Made by a program: the position numbers and the translations under genes
The notes under the pieces: model-generated
The model's database searches: none
What the model saw: the letters and a program-made list of their open reading frames with translations, nothing else
What the model was told of the DNA's origin: nothing
Source of the DNA: Nguyenibacter vanlangensis
GTDB lineage: Bacteria > Pseudomonadota > Alphaproteobacteria > Acetobacterales > Acetobacteraceae
Direction: 5' to 3'
DNA: 64,000 bases
NCBI RefSeq assembly: GCF_038719015.1
Contig: NZ_CP152276.1
Coordinates: forward strand, 3,923,501 to 3,987,500
Shown: in pieces, positions 52,200 through 61,014 of the stretch
Numbering within the stretch: position 1 is the stretch's first letter
Layout of the letters: every line of letters begins with the position of its first letter

Positions 52200-53741
52200 A
52201 TGAGCGACCTGACAGAGCGCAACGCGCAGCCGGGGGCGGGCCTGTTCGTTTCCTACGACACGCCGGAATTTTTCTGCGAATTGATGAACCGCCGGGACAT
52301 CCCCCCTGACGGCCCTCCGCCAGACGGCCCCCCCTCTGACGGCCCCTTTGGCGGCCCCCCCCTCGGCGGCCCCCTTGGCGGCGTGGCGGTGATCCGCGAG
52401 AGGCTGGCGCATTTCGGCCTGGGCGAACTGCGCCAGCGGGCCCTGGCGGCAGAGGCCGACCTGTATAACCTGGGCATCACCTTTACCGTCTATTCCGACC
52501 GGGACGCCATCGACCGGATCCTGCCCTTCGACCTGATTCCGCGCGTGCTGACCGCGGCCGAGTGGGACCATGTGGATCGCGGGGTGCGGCAGCGGGTCGC
52601 GGCGATCAATCATTTCCTGTGGGACATCTATCACGAGCGCCGGATCCTGCGCGACGGGATCATCCCGGCCGAACTGGTGCTGGGCAATGCCAATTACCGG
52701 CCGGAAATGGAGGGGCTGGACGTTCCGGGCGGCGTCTATGTCCATATCAACGGCACCGACCTGGTGCGGGACGGGGCGGGACGGTTCCTGGTGCTGGAGG
52801 ACAATGCCCGTACGCCGTCGGGCGTGTCCTACGTCATCGAAAACCGCCACATGATGCTGCGCAGCATGCCGGACCTGGCCAGCGGGCTGGACCTGATGCC
52901 GGTCGACGAGTACGGGCCGCGGCTGCGCCAGGCGCTGGCCGAGGTGGCGCCCCAGGGCGTGGATGCCCCGCAGGTGGTACTGCTGTCGCCGGGCATCTAT
53001 AATTCGGCCTATTTCGAGCATGTCTTCCTGGCGCGCGAGATGGGCGTGCCGCTGGTCGAGGGGCGCGACCTGGTGGTCGAGGACGGCCGCGTCTTCATGC
53101 GCACGGTCGCCGGGCTGCGGCCGGTCCATTCGATCTATCGCCGGCTGAATGACGATTTTCTGGATCCCGCGGTCTTCAATCCCGACAGCATGCTGGGCGT
53201 GCCCGGGCTGATCGACGCCTATCGCCGCGGCAACGTCACCATCGCCAACGCGGTGGGCACCGGGGTCGCGGATGACAAGGCGGTCTATGCCTACATGCCG
53301 CGCATCATCCGCTATTACCTGTCGGAAGAGCCGATCCTGTCGAATGTCGAGACCCATATCTGCGCCGAGGCGGACGGGCTGGCCTATACGCTGGCCAACC
53401 TGGAGCGGCTGGTCGTCAAGCCGGTGGGTGAATCCGGCGGCTATGGGCTGATCATCGGTCCGCATGCCAGCGCGCTGGAGATCGAGGAATTCCGCGCCAA
53501 GCTGATCGCCGATCCATCGAACTATATCAGCCAGCCGGTGATCGACCTGTCGGTCTGTCCGACGCTGTGCGAGGCGGGCGTCGAGGCGCGGCACGTCGAT
53601 CTGCGCCCCTTCGCCGTGACGGGGCGTTCGACCTGGGTGCTGCCGGGCGGACTGTCGCGGGTGGCGCTGCGCAAGGGGTCGCTGGTGGTCAATTCCTCGC
53701 AGGGCGGCGGGTCGAAGGATACGTGGGTGCTGGCGTCATGA
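52200..53741 (+). CDS. circularly permuted ATP-grasp peptide ligase-like protein
   Basis: A 513-residue COG2308-type protein. It has FLVLEDNARTPSGVSYVIENRHMM, PGIYNSAYFEHVFLAREMGV, LVVKPVGESGGYGLIIG (glycine-rich, with the Lys) and HVDLRPFAV, i.e. the complete ATP-grasp elements. A low-complexity Pro/Gly/Asp insert lies at residues 35-62 (PPDGPPPDGPPSDGP). It probably ligates an unidentified peptide or amine to a carboxylate. Its stop overlaps the ATG of the alpha-E gene. Confidence 0.9.
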   Translation: MSDLTERNAQPGAGLFVSYDTPEFFCELMNRRDIPPDGPPPDGPPSDGPFGGPPLGGPLGGVAVIRERLAHFGLGELRQRALAAEADLYNLGITFTVYSDRDAIDRILPFDLIPRVLTAAEWDHVDRGVRQRVAAINHFLWDIYHERRILRDGIIPAELVLGNANYRPEMEGLDVPGGVYVHINGTDLVRDGAGRFLVLEDNARTPSGVSYVIENRHMMLRSMPDLASGLDLMPVDEYGPRLRQALAEVAPQGVDAPQVVLLSPGIYNSAYFEHVFLAREMGVPLVEGRDLVVEDGRVFMRTVAGLRPVHSIYRRLNDDFLDPAVFNPDSMLGVPGLIDAYRRGNVTIANAVGTGVADDKAVYAYMPRIIRYYLSEEPILSNVETHICAEADGLAYTLANLERLVVKPVGESGGYGLIIGPHASALEIEEFRAKLIADPSNYISQPVIDLSVCPTLCEAGVEARHVDLRPFAVTGRSTWVLPGGLSRVALRKGSLVVNSSQGGGSKDTWVLAS

Positions 53742-54784
53742 GCCAAATCATCGTCGATGCGTCGCCGGGCGGCGCGATGCCCAACCTGCTGTCGCGCTAT
53801 GCCGAATGCACGATCTGGCTGGCGCGCTACATGGAGCGGATCGAGAACCTGGCCCGCCTGATCGACGTGACGGAAACCTTCGTGCGCACGCGCAGCACGG
53901 TCAGCGGCTGGCTGTCGATCATCCAGATCAACGCGGACGAGGAGCGGTTTTTCGCCCGCCACGACACGGCGTCGGAGGAGAACGTCGTCGGATTCTATGT
54001 CACCGACCGTGAGAATCCGAACTCCATCGTCTCGATCGCCCATGCGGCGCGGGAGAATGCCCGGTCGCTGCGGCCGCTGATCTCGACGGAGATGTGGACG
54101 CAACTGAACGTGTTCACCAACTGGATTCGCGGGCTGGGCGCCAGCGACATCCGCTCGGCCAATCTCTCCAGCCTCTGCGCCCGGCTGAAGCAGGATTGCC
54201 AGACCCATCACGGGATTACCGAGGGCACGTTCTATCGCGACCAGGCCTGGCTGTTCTATCTGATCGGCCGCAACCTGGAGCGCGGCGACCAGATCACGCG
54301 GCTGATCGATATCAAATATCATACCTTGCTGCCCAGTGTCGCCGGCGTGGGGTCGGAGCTGGATCTCGGCCAATGGGCCGCGGTGCTGCGCTCGGCCGCC
54401 GCCTATCACGCCTTTCGCCGCACCCTGCTGCCCGGGGACATGACGCCGGCCAATGTCGCGGGGTTCCTGCTGAAGAATGACGGATTTCCCCGTTCGCTTT
54501 CGACCAGCCTGCGGCAACTGCACTGGGCGATCGGCCATCTGCGGACCGATTACGGGCTGAAGAACGGCTATGCGGTGGCCGAGCGGGTTGAGGAGCTGCG
54601 CGCCACGCTGGCCGAGCAGACGATCAAGGACATCATCCTGCGCGGGCTGCACGAATTTCTGGACTGGGTGCAGCGCGAACTGCAGCTTGTGCAGAACGAG
54701 ATTGCGCAGGCTTTCTGGCCGCCGGTCGTGCCGGCCGCCCTTTCCGCCGCCGGTCCCGCTGCGCAGGGGCAGTCCCAGGGCTGA
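53738..54784 (+). CDS. alpha-E domain protein (COG2307)
   Basis: A 348-residue alpha-helical protein. It has LLSRYAECTIWLARYMERIENLARLIDVTE (the alpha-E start), WLFYLIGRNLERGDQITRLIDIKYH and ELQLVQNEIAQAF. Alpha-E proteins have no known activity and accompany ATP-grasp ligases and transglutaminases; a role as scaffold or peptide carrier is suggested in comparative genomics (Iyer and co-workers). It overlaps the ATP-grasp gene by four bases. Confidence 0.88.
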   Translation: MSQIIVDASPGGAMPNLLSRYAECTIWLARYMERIENLARLIDVTETFVRTRSTVSGWLSIIQINADEERFFARHDTASEENVVGFYVTDRENPNSIVSIAHAARENARSLRPLISTEMWTQLNVFTNWIRGLGASDIRSANLSSLCARLKQDCQTHHGITEGTFYRDQAWLFYLIGRNLERGDQITRLIDIKYHTLLPSVAGVGSELDLGQWAAVLRSAAAYHAFRRTLLPGDMTPANVAGFLLKNDGFPRSLSTSLRQLHWAIGHLRTDYGLKNGYAVAERVEELRATLAEQTIKDIILRGLHEFLDWVQRELQLVQNEIAQAFWPPVVPAALSAAGPAAQGQSQG

Positions 54785-54794
54785 GCGTGGCGTG

Positions 54795-56135
54795 ATGTCG
54801 GGGAATGGCGTGACGGCCGGGGCGGGGCGCCCCCTGCCGGCCAGCCTGTATGCCGAGACCGCCCGCGCGGCGGCGCCGACCCCGGCGCTGGCCGCCGATA
54901 TCGCGGTCGGCACCGTGCTGATCGGCGGCGGGATCACCGCGCTGTCGGCGGCGCTGCATCTGGCCGAGGCCGGGCATGACGTGGCGGTGCTGGAGGCCAA
55001 TGTCCCCGGCTGGGGGGCGTCGGGCCGCAATGGCGGGCAGGTCAATCCCGGACTGAAACCGCCGCCGTCGCAGGTCGAACGCGATTTCGGCCCCGAACGC
55101 GGCGGCCGGCTGGCGCGGGCGGCATGGAACGCGCCCGACCTGGTGTTCGAGCTGATCGCGCGTCATGCGATCGATTGCGCGCCGGCGCGCGGCGGGACGC
55201 TGCGCGCGGCCACCGCCGACGACCAGGTGCCCGCCTTGCGGCAACTGGCCGAGGAGTGCCGGGCGCGGGGCGGTCCGGTTGTCTGGCTGGACCGGGCGGA
55301 GATCGCCGCGCGCACCGGCGCCACCCATTACCGGGCGGGCCTGCTGGATGCGCGCGGCGGGCAGGTCAATCCGCTGGGCTATGCGCGCGGCCTGGCCGAG
55401 GCGGCGATGCGCCGGGGGGCGGGGATCTATGGCGGCACCCGGGCCCTGTCGGTGCGCCGCATCGGCGGGGGCTGGCATGTTGGCACGCGGGACGGTTCGG
55501 TGCGGGCCGAGCGGGTCGTCTTCGCCACCAACGGCTATGCCGATGGCTTGTGGGATCGTCTGCGCCGGTCGGTGGTGCCGGTGTCCAGCGCGATCCTGGC
55601 CACCGCGCCGCTGCCGGAGGCCGCGCGCGCGCGCATCCTGGCGGCACGGGAAGTGCTGTACGAGCTGGGCGAGATCACCACCTATTACCGGATCGACGAT
55701 GCCGGGCGGCTGCTGATCGGCGGCCGTTCGCAGTGCGGCGAGCGGAGCGGCCCCGATGCGTTTCCGTTCCTGAAGCGCCATGCGCTGCGGCTGTGGCCGT
55801 TCCTGCGCGATGTGGCATGGACCCATGGGTGGAACGGCCGGGTGGCGGTGACCCTGGACCATTATCCGCATTGGCACGAACCCCTGCCGGGCATTCTGGC
55901 CTGCGTGGGCTATAACGGGCGCGGCATCGCCATGGCGACCCTGCTGGGGCGCGAGATCGCCCGCCGCGCGCTGGGGGCGGCGGCCGAGGAGATGCTGCTG
56001 CCGCCCGGCGCGTTGCGCCCGATCGCATGCCACGGCGCATGGCCGATCGGGGTATCGGCCAAGATCCTGCAGGGGCGCGTGGCCGACGCGCTGTCGCGTC
56101 TGCGTTCGGGGGAGCGTTCGCGCGTGGGCGCCTGA
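54795..56135 (+). CDS. FAD-dependent amine/amino-acid oxidoreductase (PuuB/DAO-like)
   Basis: A 446-residue DAO-family flavoprotein: dinucleotide motif VLIGGGITALSAALHLAEAGHDVAVLEA at residues 40-67, GASGRNGGQVNPGLK, a Gly-rich cofactor region and the late GYNGRGIAMATLLG that places FAD. This is the pattern of gamma-glutamylputrescine oxidase and related amine oxidases. ATG 54795 starts 11 bases after the alpha-E gene, so it may belong to that operon and oxidise a related amine. Confidence 0.88.
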   Translation: MSGNGVTAGAGRPLPASLYAETARAAAPTPALAADIAVGTVLIGGGITALSAALHLAEAGHDVAVLEANVPGWGASGRNGGQVNPGLKPPPSQVERDFGPERGGRLARAAWNAPDLVFELIARHAIDCAPARGGTLRAATADDQVPALRQLAEECRARGGPVVWLDRAEIAARTGATHYRAGLLDARGGQVNPLGYARGLAEAAMRRGAGIYGGTRALSVRRIGGGWHVGTRDGSVRAERVVFATNGYADGLWDRLRRSVVPVSSAILATAPLPEAARARILAAREVLYELGEITTYYRIDDAGRLLIGGRSQCGERSGPDAFPFLKRHALRLWPFLRDVAWTHGWNGRVAVTLDHYPHWHEPLPGILACVGYNGRGIAMATLLGREIARRALGAAAEEMLLPPGALRPIACHGAWPIGVSAKILQGRVADALSRLRSGERSRVGA

Positions 56136-56228
56136 CGACGGGTCGGCTCGACAGCGCGGGCCGTCCCGGCCATCATCGGCGCCGCCGCCTGCCGCCGAAA
56201 TCGTCCGCCGAAAGGAGCGTAGCGCGCA

Positions 56229-56714
56229 ATGGTCTCCCGTCCTGCCGTGCTGTTCGTCTGTATGGGCAATATCTGCCGCTCGCCCCTGGCCGAGGCGGCG
56301 TTCCGAGCGGCGGCCGCGCGGCATGGGCTGGATGTCCGGATCGATTCGGCCGGCACCGGCGACTGGCACGCGGGCGATCCGCCCGACCGGCGGGCGCAGG
56401 CGGTGGCCCGTCAGGCCGGGATCGATATTTCCGGCTATCGCGCCCGGGCGGTGACCGTGGAGGATTTCCGCCGCTTCACCCATATCCTGGCGCTGGATCA
56501 CGACAATCTGCGGACGTTGCGCGCGCGCCGTCCGCCCGACGCCACGGCGCATCTGTCGCTGCTGCTGGATCATGTGCCGGGCCATGCCGGCCGGCCGGTG
56601 CCCGACCCGTATTACGGACAGATCCGGGATTTCGAGACCACATGGGACCTTGTCTCGCAGGGGGCCGAGGCGCTGGCGCGCGCGCTGGCCGGTGCCCCGC
56701 CCCGGGATATCTGA
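56229..56714 (+). CDS. low-molecular-weight protein-tyrosine phosphatase
   Basis: A 161-residue enzyme: VLFVCMGNICRSPLAEAAF contains the CX5R(S) active site, and the general acid Asp is in VPDPYYG near residue 130. Such enzymes (Wzb/PtpA) dephosphorylate Tyr in polysaccharide export control or other targets. ATG 56229 follows GAAAGGAGCGTAGCGC. Its neighbours include an ABC exporter of the capsule type further downstream. Confidence 0.92.
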   Translation: MVSRPAVLFVCMGNICRSPLAEAAFRAAAARHGLDVRIDSAGTGDWHAGDPPDRRAQAVARQAGIDISGYRARAVTVEDFRRFTHILALDHDNLRTLRARRPPDATAHLSLLLDHVPGHAGRPVPDPYYGQIRDFETTWDLVSQGAEALARALAGAPPRDI

Positions 56715-56717
56715 ACC

Positions 56718-57944
56718 ATGGGGCGCATGTGGCGGCCGCCGGCCGTTCTTCTGCCAGCGCTTTTTCTGCCAGCGCTTTTTTTGTCGGCCCTTTGTCTGCC
56801 GGTCCTGCTTCTGTCCATGATGCCGGCCGCGGCGCGGGCGGCGCCGCCGGTCGACAGGCTGCGCCTGCCGCCGGGCTTTCATGTCGCGGTGCTGACCGAC
56901 CGGGTGCCTTCGGCGCGGGAAATGGCGATCGGGGCGCAGGGCACCCTGTTCGTGGGGTCGATGTCCGCCGGGGCCGTCTATGCCGTGCCGCTGCTGCCGG
57001 GCGGCCGGGCCGGACGGGTGCGGGTGGTGGCGCGCGGCCTGACCATGCCGGTGGGCGTCGCCTTTCGCGATGGCGACCTGTACGTGTCCGAACCGCGCGA
57101 CATCCTGGTGCTGCGCGGGATCGAGGACCGGCTGGACGATCCGCCCGCACCGGCGGTGGCGGTGTCCGGCCTGCCCTGGCGGGCGGGCGACCATGGCTGG
57201 AAATTCATCGCCTTCGGCCCGGACGGCAAGCTGTACGTGCCGATCGGGGCACCGTGCAATATCTGCGATGTCGGGCACCGGTTCGGCAAGCTGATGCGGA
57301 TGAATCCCGACGGCACGGGGCGCGAGGATGTGGCCTGGGGCATCCGCAACAGCGTCGGTCTGACCTGGCAGGACCTTGGGCAGATCCTTGGGCAGCACCT
57401 TGGGCAGCACCTTGGACAGCCGGGCCGTTTCGTGTTGTGGTTCACCGATAACGGGCGCGACCTGATGGGGGACGATGTACCCAGCGACGAGCTGAACCGG
57501 CTGGACCATGCCGGGGAATCGTTCGGTTATCCCTATTGCCATCAGGGCGACGTGCCGGATCCGGTCTTCGGCCGGCTGCACGCCTGCGCCGAATTCACGC
57601 CGCCGGTGCTGAAGCTGGGGGCGCATGTCGCGGCGCTGGGCCTGCGCTTCTATGACGGGGCGATGTTTCCGCACGAATACCGGGGCGCGCTGCTGATCGC
57701 CGAGCACGGGTCGTGGGACCGCAGCCGGCTGGCGGGTTATCGCGTCATGACGGTGCGTTTCGGCGCCGATGGACGGGTGGCGTCCTATGCGCCGCTGCTC
57801 GACGGATTCCAGCAGGACCAGATCCCCTGGGGGCGTCCGGTGGATGTGCAGCCCCTGGCGGATGGCAGCGTGCTGGTCAGCGACGACCTGGCCGGGGCGA
57901 TCTATCGCGTGACCTATGACGGCGCGGCGCGCGGCGCGCGGTAG
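56718..57944 (+). CDS. sorbosone-dehydrogenase-like PQQ-dependent sugar dehydrogenase
   Basis: A 408-residue six-bladed propeller protein with a signal peptide. It has WKFIAFGPDGKLYVPIGAPCNICD, FTDNGRDLMGDDVPSDELNRL, GESFGYPYCHQGD and AEHGSWDRSRLAGYRV, the hallmarks of L-sorbosone dehydrogenase/PQQ glucose-type dehydrogenases of acetic acid bacteria. It should oxidise an aldose or sorbosone in the periplasm. Odd points: four 12-bp tandem repeats at 57374-57421 coding LGQ/LGQH units, and a repeat-rich signal peptide with LLPALFLPALFL. Confidence 0.88.
   Translation: MGRMWRPPAVLLPALFLPALFLSALCLPVLLLSMMPAAARAAPPVDRLRLPPGFHVAVLTDRVPSAREMAIGAQGTLFVGSMSAGAVYAVPLLPGGRAGRVRVVARGLTMPVGVAFRDGDLYVSEPRDILVLRGIEDRLDDPPAPAVAVSGLPWRAGDHGWKFIAFGPDGKLYVPIGAPCNICDVGHRFGKLMRMNPDGTGREDVAWGIRNSVGLTWQDLGQILGQHLGQHLGQPGRFVLWFTDNGRDLMGDDVPSDELNRLDHAGESFGYPYCHQGDVPDPVFGRLHACAEFTPPVLKLGAHVAALGLRFYDGAMFPHEYRGALLIAEHGSWDRSRLAGYRVMTVRFGADGRVASYAPLLDGFQQDQIPWGRPVDVQPLADGSVLVSDDLAGAIYRVTYDGAARGAR
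57374..57421 (+). repeat. 12-bp tandem repeat inside the sugar dehydrogenase gene
   Basis: Four copies of CCTTGGGCAGCA (with AT, GA/CC variants in the first and last) at 57374, 57386, 57398 and 57410. They code LGQ(I/H)LGQHLGQHLGQ in frame, so unit changes alter only loop length. Confidence 0.85.
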
Positions 57945-57978
57945 GGCGCGCCTTGCGGCCGTCCGGCGCCTTGTCTAA

Positions 57979-58092
57979 GAGGCTGCTTCAGAAGCCCTGC
58001 GACCGGCGATCCGACGCGCGTTTTCTGTGCTCCGATGCCCAGGGCTTCTGATGCTCAGGGCTTCTGATGCCCAGGGCTTCTGAAGCAGCCTC
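57979..58092. repeat. 21-bp inverted repeat enclosing 16-bp tandem repeats
   Basis: 57979-57999 is the exact reverse complement of 58072-58092 (start GAGGCTGCTTCAG). The right half contains three copies of CAGGGCTTCTGATGCY (last partial) at 58040-58085. The middle 58005-58038 is nearly identical to 59760-59793. It fills the gap between the sugar dehydrogenase and the ABC exporter. Confidence 0.7.
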
Positions 58093-58129
58093 CAGGGCGC
58101 GCACAGGGCAGGGGCGGTAAGGAGCAGCG

Positions 58130-58993
58130 ATGGCGGAGACCGGCGGAAGCCCCGGAACGAACGGATCGGGCGCGGACTGCGTGCTGGACCTGATGCCCGA
58201 ATCCGGGATCGGCTATCTGACACAGGCGCTGGCCGATATCGGGCGGGGCCTGGCAATGTGGCGGCTGGGCTGGGCGCTGGGCTGGGTGGATATCAAGCTG
58301 CGCTATCGCGGTTCGCTGCTCGGCCCGTTGTGGCTGACCTTCTCCACCGCCGTGATGGTCGCGGCCATGGGCCCGATCTATGGCCTGCTGTTTCATATGG
58401 ACATGCGCACCTATGTGCCGTTCCTGGCGGTGTCGCTGGTGCTGTGGGGGTTCGTCAGCGGGGTCGCCAATGACGGGGCGACGATCTTTACCGGTGCCGC
58501 CGGGCTGATCCAGGCCGCGCGCCTGCCCTTTACGCTGCACGCGCTGCGGGCGCTGGTGCGCAACAGTCTGATCCTGCTGCATAACGTGATCGTCATCGTG
58601 GTGGTCTTCGCGCTGTGCGGCGTGGTGCCGGCCCACCTGGGGGGCGCGCTGCCGGCCGTGGCGCTGTGGGGGATCGACAGCCTGGCGCTGTCGCTGCTGC
58701 TGGGGGTGGTGGGGACGCGCTTTCGGGATATCCCGCCCATCGTGTCGAGCCTGATGACGATCGCCTTCTTCGTGACCCCCGTGTTGTGGGAGGCGCGGCT
58801 GGTGACGGTCGATCCGCGTTTCCTGCTGTTCAATCCGTTCTATGCGCTGCTGGACATCATCCGTGCCCCGCTGCTGGGCGCGCCGGCGGCGCTGTCGTCC
58901 TGGGTGGCGGCGCTGGCGTACAGCGTGCTGCTGTGGGTGGGCATGCTGCTGCTGTTCGCGCGCCTGCGGTCGCGGCTGGCATACTGGGTCTGA
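58130..58993 (+). CDS. ABC-2 type permease for polysaccharide export (Wzm/KpsM-like)
   Basis: A 287-residue membrane protein with six hydrophobic segments, including WRLGWALGWVDIKLRYRGSLLGPLWLT (the family start), LAVSLVLWGFVSGVAND and FFVTPVLWEARLVTVDPRFLLFNPFYALLDIIRAPLLG. The DIKLRYRGSxLGPLW motif is typical of capsule/O-antigen exporters. It is followed four bases later by the ATPase. GGAG lies upstream of ATG 58130. Confidence 0.9.
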   Translation: MAETGGSPGTNGSGADCVLDLMPESGIGYLTQALADIGRGLAMWRLGWALGWVDIKLRYRGSLLGPLWLTFSTAVMVAAMGPIYGLLFHMDMRTYVPFLAVSLVLWGFVSGVANDGATIFTGAAGLIQAARLPFTLHALRALVRNSLILLHNVIVIVVVFALCGVVPAHLGGALPAVALWGIDSLALSLLLGVVGTRFRDIPPIVSSLMTIAFFVTPVLWEARLVTVDPRFLLFNPFYALLDIIRAPLLGAPAALSSWVAALAYSVLLWVGMLLLFARLRSRLAYWV

Positions 58994-58997
58994 CGCC

Positions 58998-59741
58998 ATG
59001 GCCGGAATCGATGTCAGCGATCTGCAGATCGCCTTTCCCCTGTATCACGGCAATGCCGCCAGCCTGCGCAAGCGGATGGGGCGCGCCATGTCGGGGCGCC
59101 TGGGCCATGATGCGCGCGACCGCGTGGTGGTACGCGCGCTCAACGGACTGAGCTTTTCGGTGCGGCCCGGCGAGCGGCTGGGGCTGATCGGCCGGAACGG
59201 CGCGGGCAAGACCACGCTGCTGCGCGCGCTGGCGGGGATCTATGAGCCGGTGGGCGGGCGCGTGAGCGTGCGCGGGCGGATCGGCGCGCTGCTGGATACG
59301 AATCTGGGCATGGTCGCGGAACTGACGGGGCGGGAGAATATCCGCCTGCGCGGCCTGTATTCGGGGCTGGATTCCGCCGCCATCGCCGGGGTGGAGCAGG
59401 ACGTCTCGGCCTTCGCCGAGCTGGGGCCGTTCCTGGACCTGCCGCTGCGTTCGTACAGTTCGGGCATGCAGATCCGCCTGGCCTTCGGCCTGGCCACCGC
59501 CGGCCGGCCGCAGGTGCTGCTGATGGATGAGTGGTTCCTGGCGGGCGACGCGGCCTTTCTGAGCCGGGCGCAGTCGCGCCTGGAACGGATGATCGAAGAG
59601 GCGGATATCCTGGTGGTCTCGACCCATCAGGCGGAGATCCTGGCGACCTGGTGCACGCGGGTGCTGTGGATGGACCAGGGGCGGATCCGCATGGACGGGC
59701 CGCCGGGCACAGTGCTGCCAGCTTATCTGGGCCGAGCCTGA
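58998..59741 (+). CDS. ABC transporter ATPase for polysaccharide export (Wzt/KpsT-like)
   Basis: A 247-residue ATPase: Walker A GRNGAGKTT near residue 68, signature YSSGMQIRLAF (YSSGMQ is the KpsT/Wzt-type form), Walker B QVLLMDEW, and H-loop STHQAE. It pairs with the permease at 58130. Together they would export a glycan or lipid-linked polymer across the inner membrane. Its stop codon is inside a 19-bp inverted repeat (59732-59750 and 59984-60002). Confidence 0.93.
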   Translation: MAGIDVSDLQIAFPLYHGNAASLRKRMGRAMSGRLGHDARDRVVVRALNGLSFSVRPGERLGLIGRNGAGKTTLLRALAGIYEPVGGRVSVRGRIGALLDTNLGMVAELTGRENIRLRGLYSGLDSAAIAGVEQDVSAFAELGPFLDLPLRSYSSGMQIRLAFGLATAGRPQVLLMDEWFLAGDAAFLSRAQSRLERMIEEADILVVSTHQAEILATWCTRVLWMDQGRIRMDGPPGTVLPAYLGRA

Positions 59742-60002
59742 CCGGACATGCGCGCTGGAGGCGATCCTGCGCGCGTTTCCTGTGCTCCGGTGCTCGCGGC
59801 CATCCAGGCCGCTCCGCTCCGGTGCTCGGAAACACACGCCGGGCGCGGCCCTGTCGGGCCGCTCTCGCTCACTAGAGCATTTCCACTGAACACTGGTTCA
59901 GTGGAAATGCTCTATGTCGTTATTTTATCGAGCATCTTCACCCATTCAAACGATTCCGTTTGAATGGGATCTGCTCTAGCCCACATGTCCGGTCAGGCTC
60001 GG
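59732..60002. repeat. nested palindromic cassette after the ABC exporter
   Basis: A 19-bp perfect inverted repeat (CCGAGCCTGACCGGACATG at 59732-59750 and its complement 59984-60002) encloses: the repeat 59760-59793 shared with 58005-58038; a perfect 19-bp stem, 4-base loop hairpin 59873-59914; and a family-A element 59929-59977 with core CCCATTCAAACG-ATTC-complement (59941-59968). Confidence 0.75.
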
Positions 60003-60060
60003 GGCTGTTGAAGCAACCTCCGGCGATTTCCGGGACGATATTTTCAGGATTTTCGGGGAA

Positions 60061-60137
<77 letters not shown>

Positions 60138-60275
60138 AGCGGCGCGGGGTTTTCGGCCCCGCATCCGTTCGTGGAGGGCGAATTAACAAAGGCGGGCGAT
60201 TCTGGCAACAGGTTCCGCCGGAAAAAATGACGGCGCGATGATTCGCGCCGCCGGAAGCGGGAAACAGGCGGGCTT

Positions 60276-60818
60276 TCAGGCGGCGCCCGCGTCGCCCAGC
60301 GCCGCCGCGCCGTCCAGGGTGGCGGCCACGGCATGCACGGTCGCGGCGATGCGGACCGCGGTCTGGACCTGTTCGGTGGTCAGTCCGGCGTCACGGACCA
60401 TTTTTTCATGGCTTTCGACGCACATGCCGCAGCCATTGATCGCCGAGACGGCCAGCGACCAGAGTTCGAAATCCAGCTTCTCGACCCCCGGGCGGCCGAT
60501 CACGTTCATCCGCAGCCGGGCCGGCATCTGGGCGTAGTCGCCGCCCACCATGTGGACGAAGCGGTAATAGATATTGTTCATGCCCATGATCGCCGCGGCG
60601 GCCTTGGCGGCGGTCAGTGCCTCGGGCGTCAGGACGGATTCGTATTCGGCGACGATGGCGCGCGTCACGTCCGCGTTGCGCGCGGCGAGCGCCGACGCCA
60701 CGAAGGTGCCGGCCCGCTGCTGCGGGGTGAGCGTGATGTCGTTCGCCAGCGAGCCGAGATTGAGCTTGAGATCCTTCGCGTAGTCGGGAAGGCGTTCCTT
60801 GAGCGAGTCGATCGACAT
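60276..60818 (-). CDS. ahpD: alkyl hydroperoxide reductase AhpD
   Basis: A 180-residue helical protein with [14 protein letters not shown] (CxxCxxxH) near residue 130, the catalytic Cys pair of AhpD that feeds electrons to AhpC via thiol chemistry. The ahpC gene lies 196 bases upstream in the same direction, so the two probably form one operon under OxyR. ATG 60818 has the conserved [20 protein letters not shown] start. Confidence 0.92.
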   Translation of the reverse strand: MSIDSLKERLPDYAKDLKLNLGSLANDITLTPQQRAGTFVASALAARNADVTRAIVAEYESVLTPEALTAAKAAAAIMGMNNIYYRFVHMVGGDYAQMPARLRMNVIGRPGVEKLDFELWSLAVSAINGCGMCVESHEKMVRDAGLTTEQVQTAVRIAATVHAVAATLDGAAALGDAGAA

Positions 60819-61014
60819 GGCCAGGGCCCTGTTGCTGTGCGGCGCGGTTCGCGACCGGCCGGCCGGCCCGTCACGTTGCGACGCGGATGGAGGGGATTCG
60901 GAAAGGATGGATATGTCCGGCCGTGCCGGATGGGGCATGGGTGCGGGCCATGCCCCCGCCGGCGGGCGCCGGCGGAATCCGGTCCGGCCCCGGGGGCCGG
61001 ACCGGCCAAGGTGA

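Noticed and set aside
54633..57707. Minus-strand open frame of 1024 codons
   Set aside because: Antisense of the FAD oxidoreductase, phosphatase and sugar dehydrogenase genes, with low-complexity RQ/RH-rich sequence and no recognisable fold.
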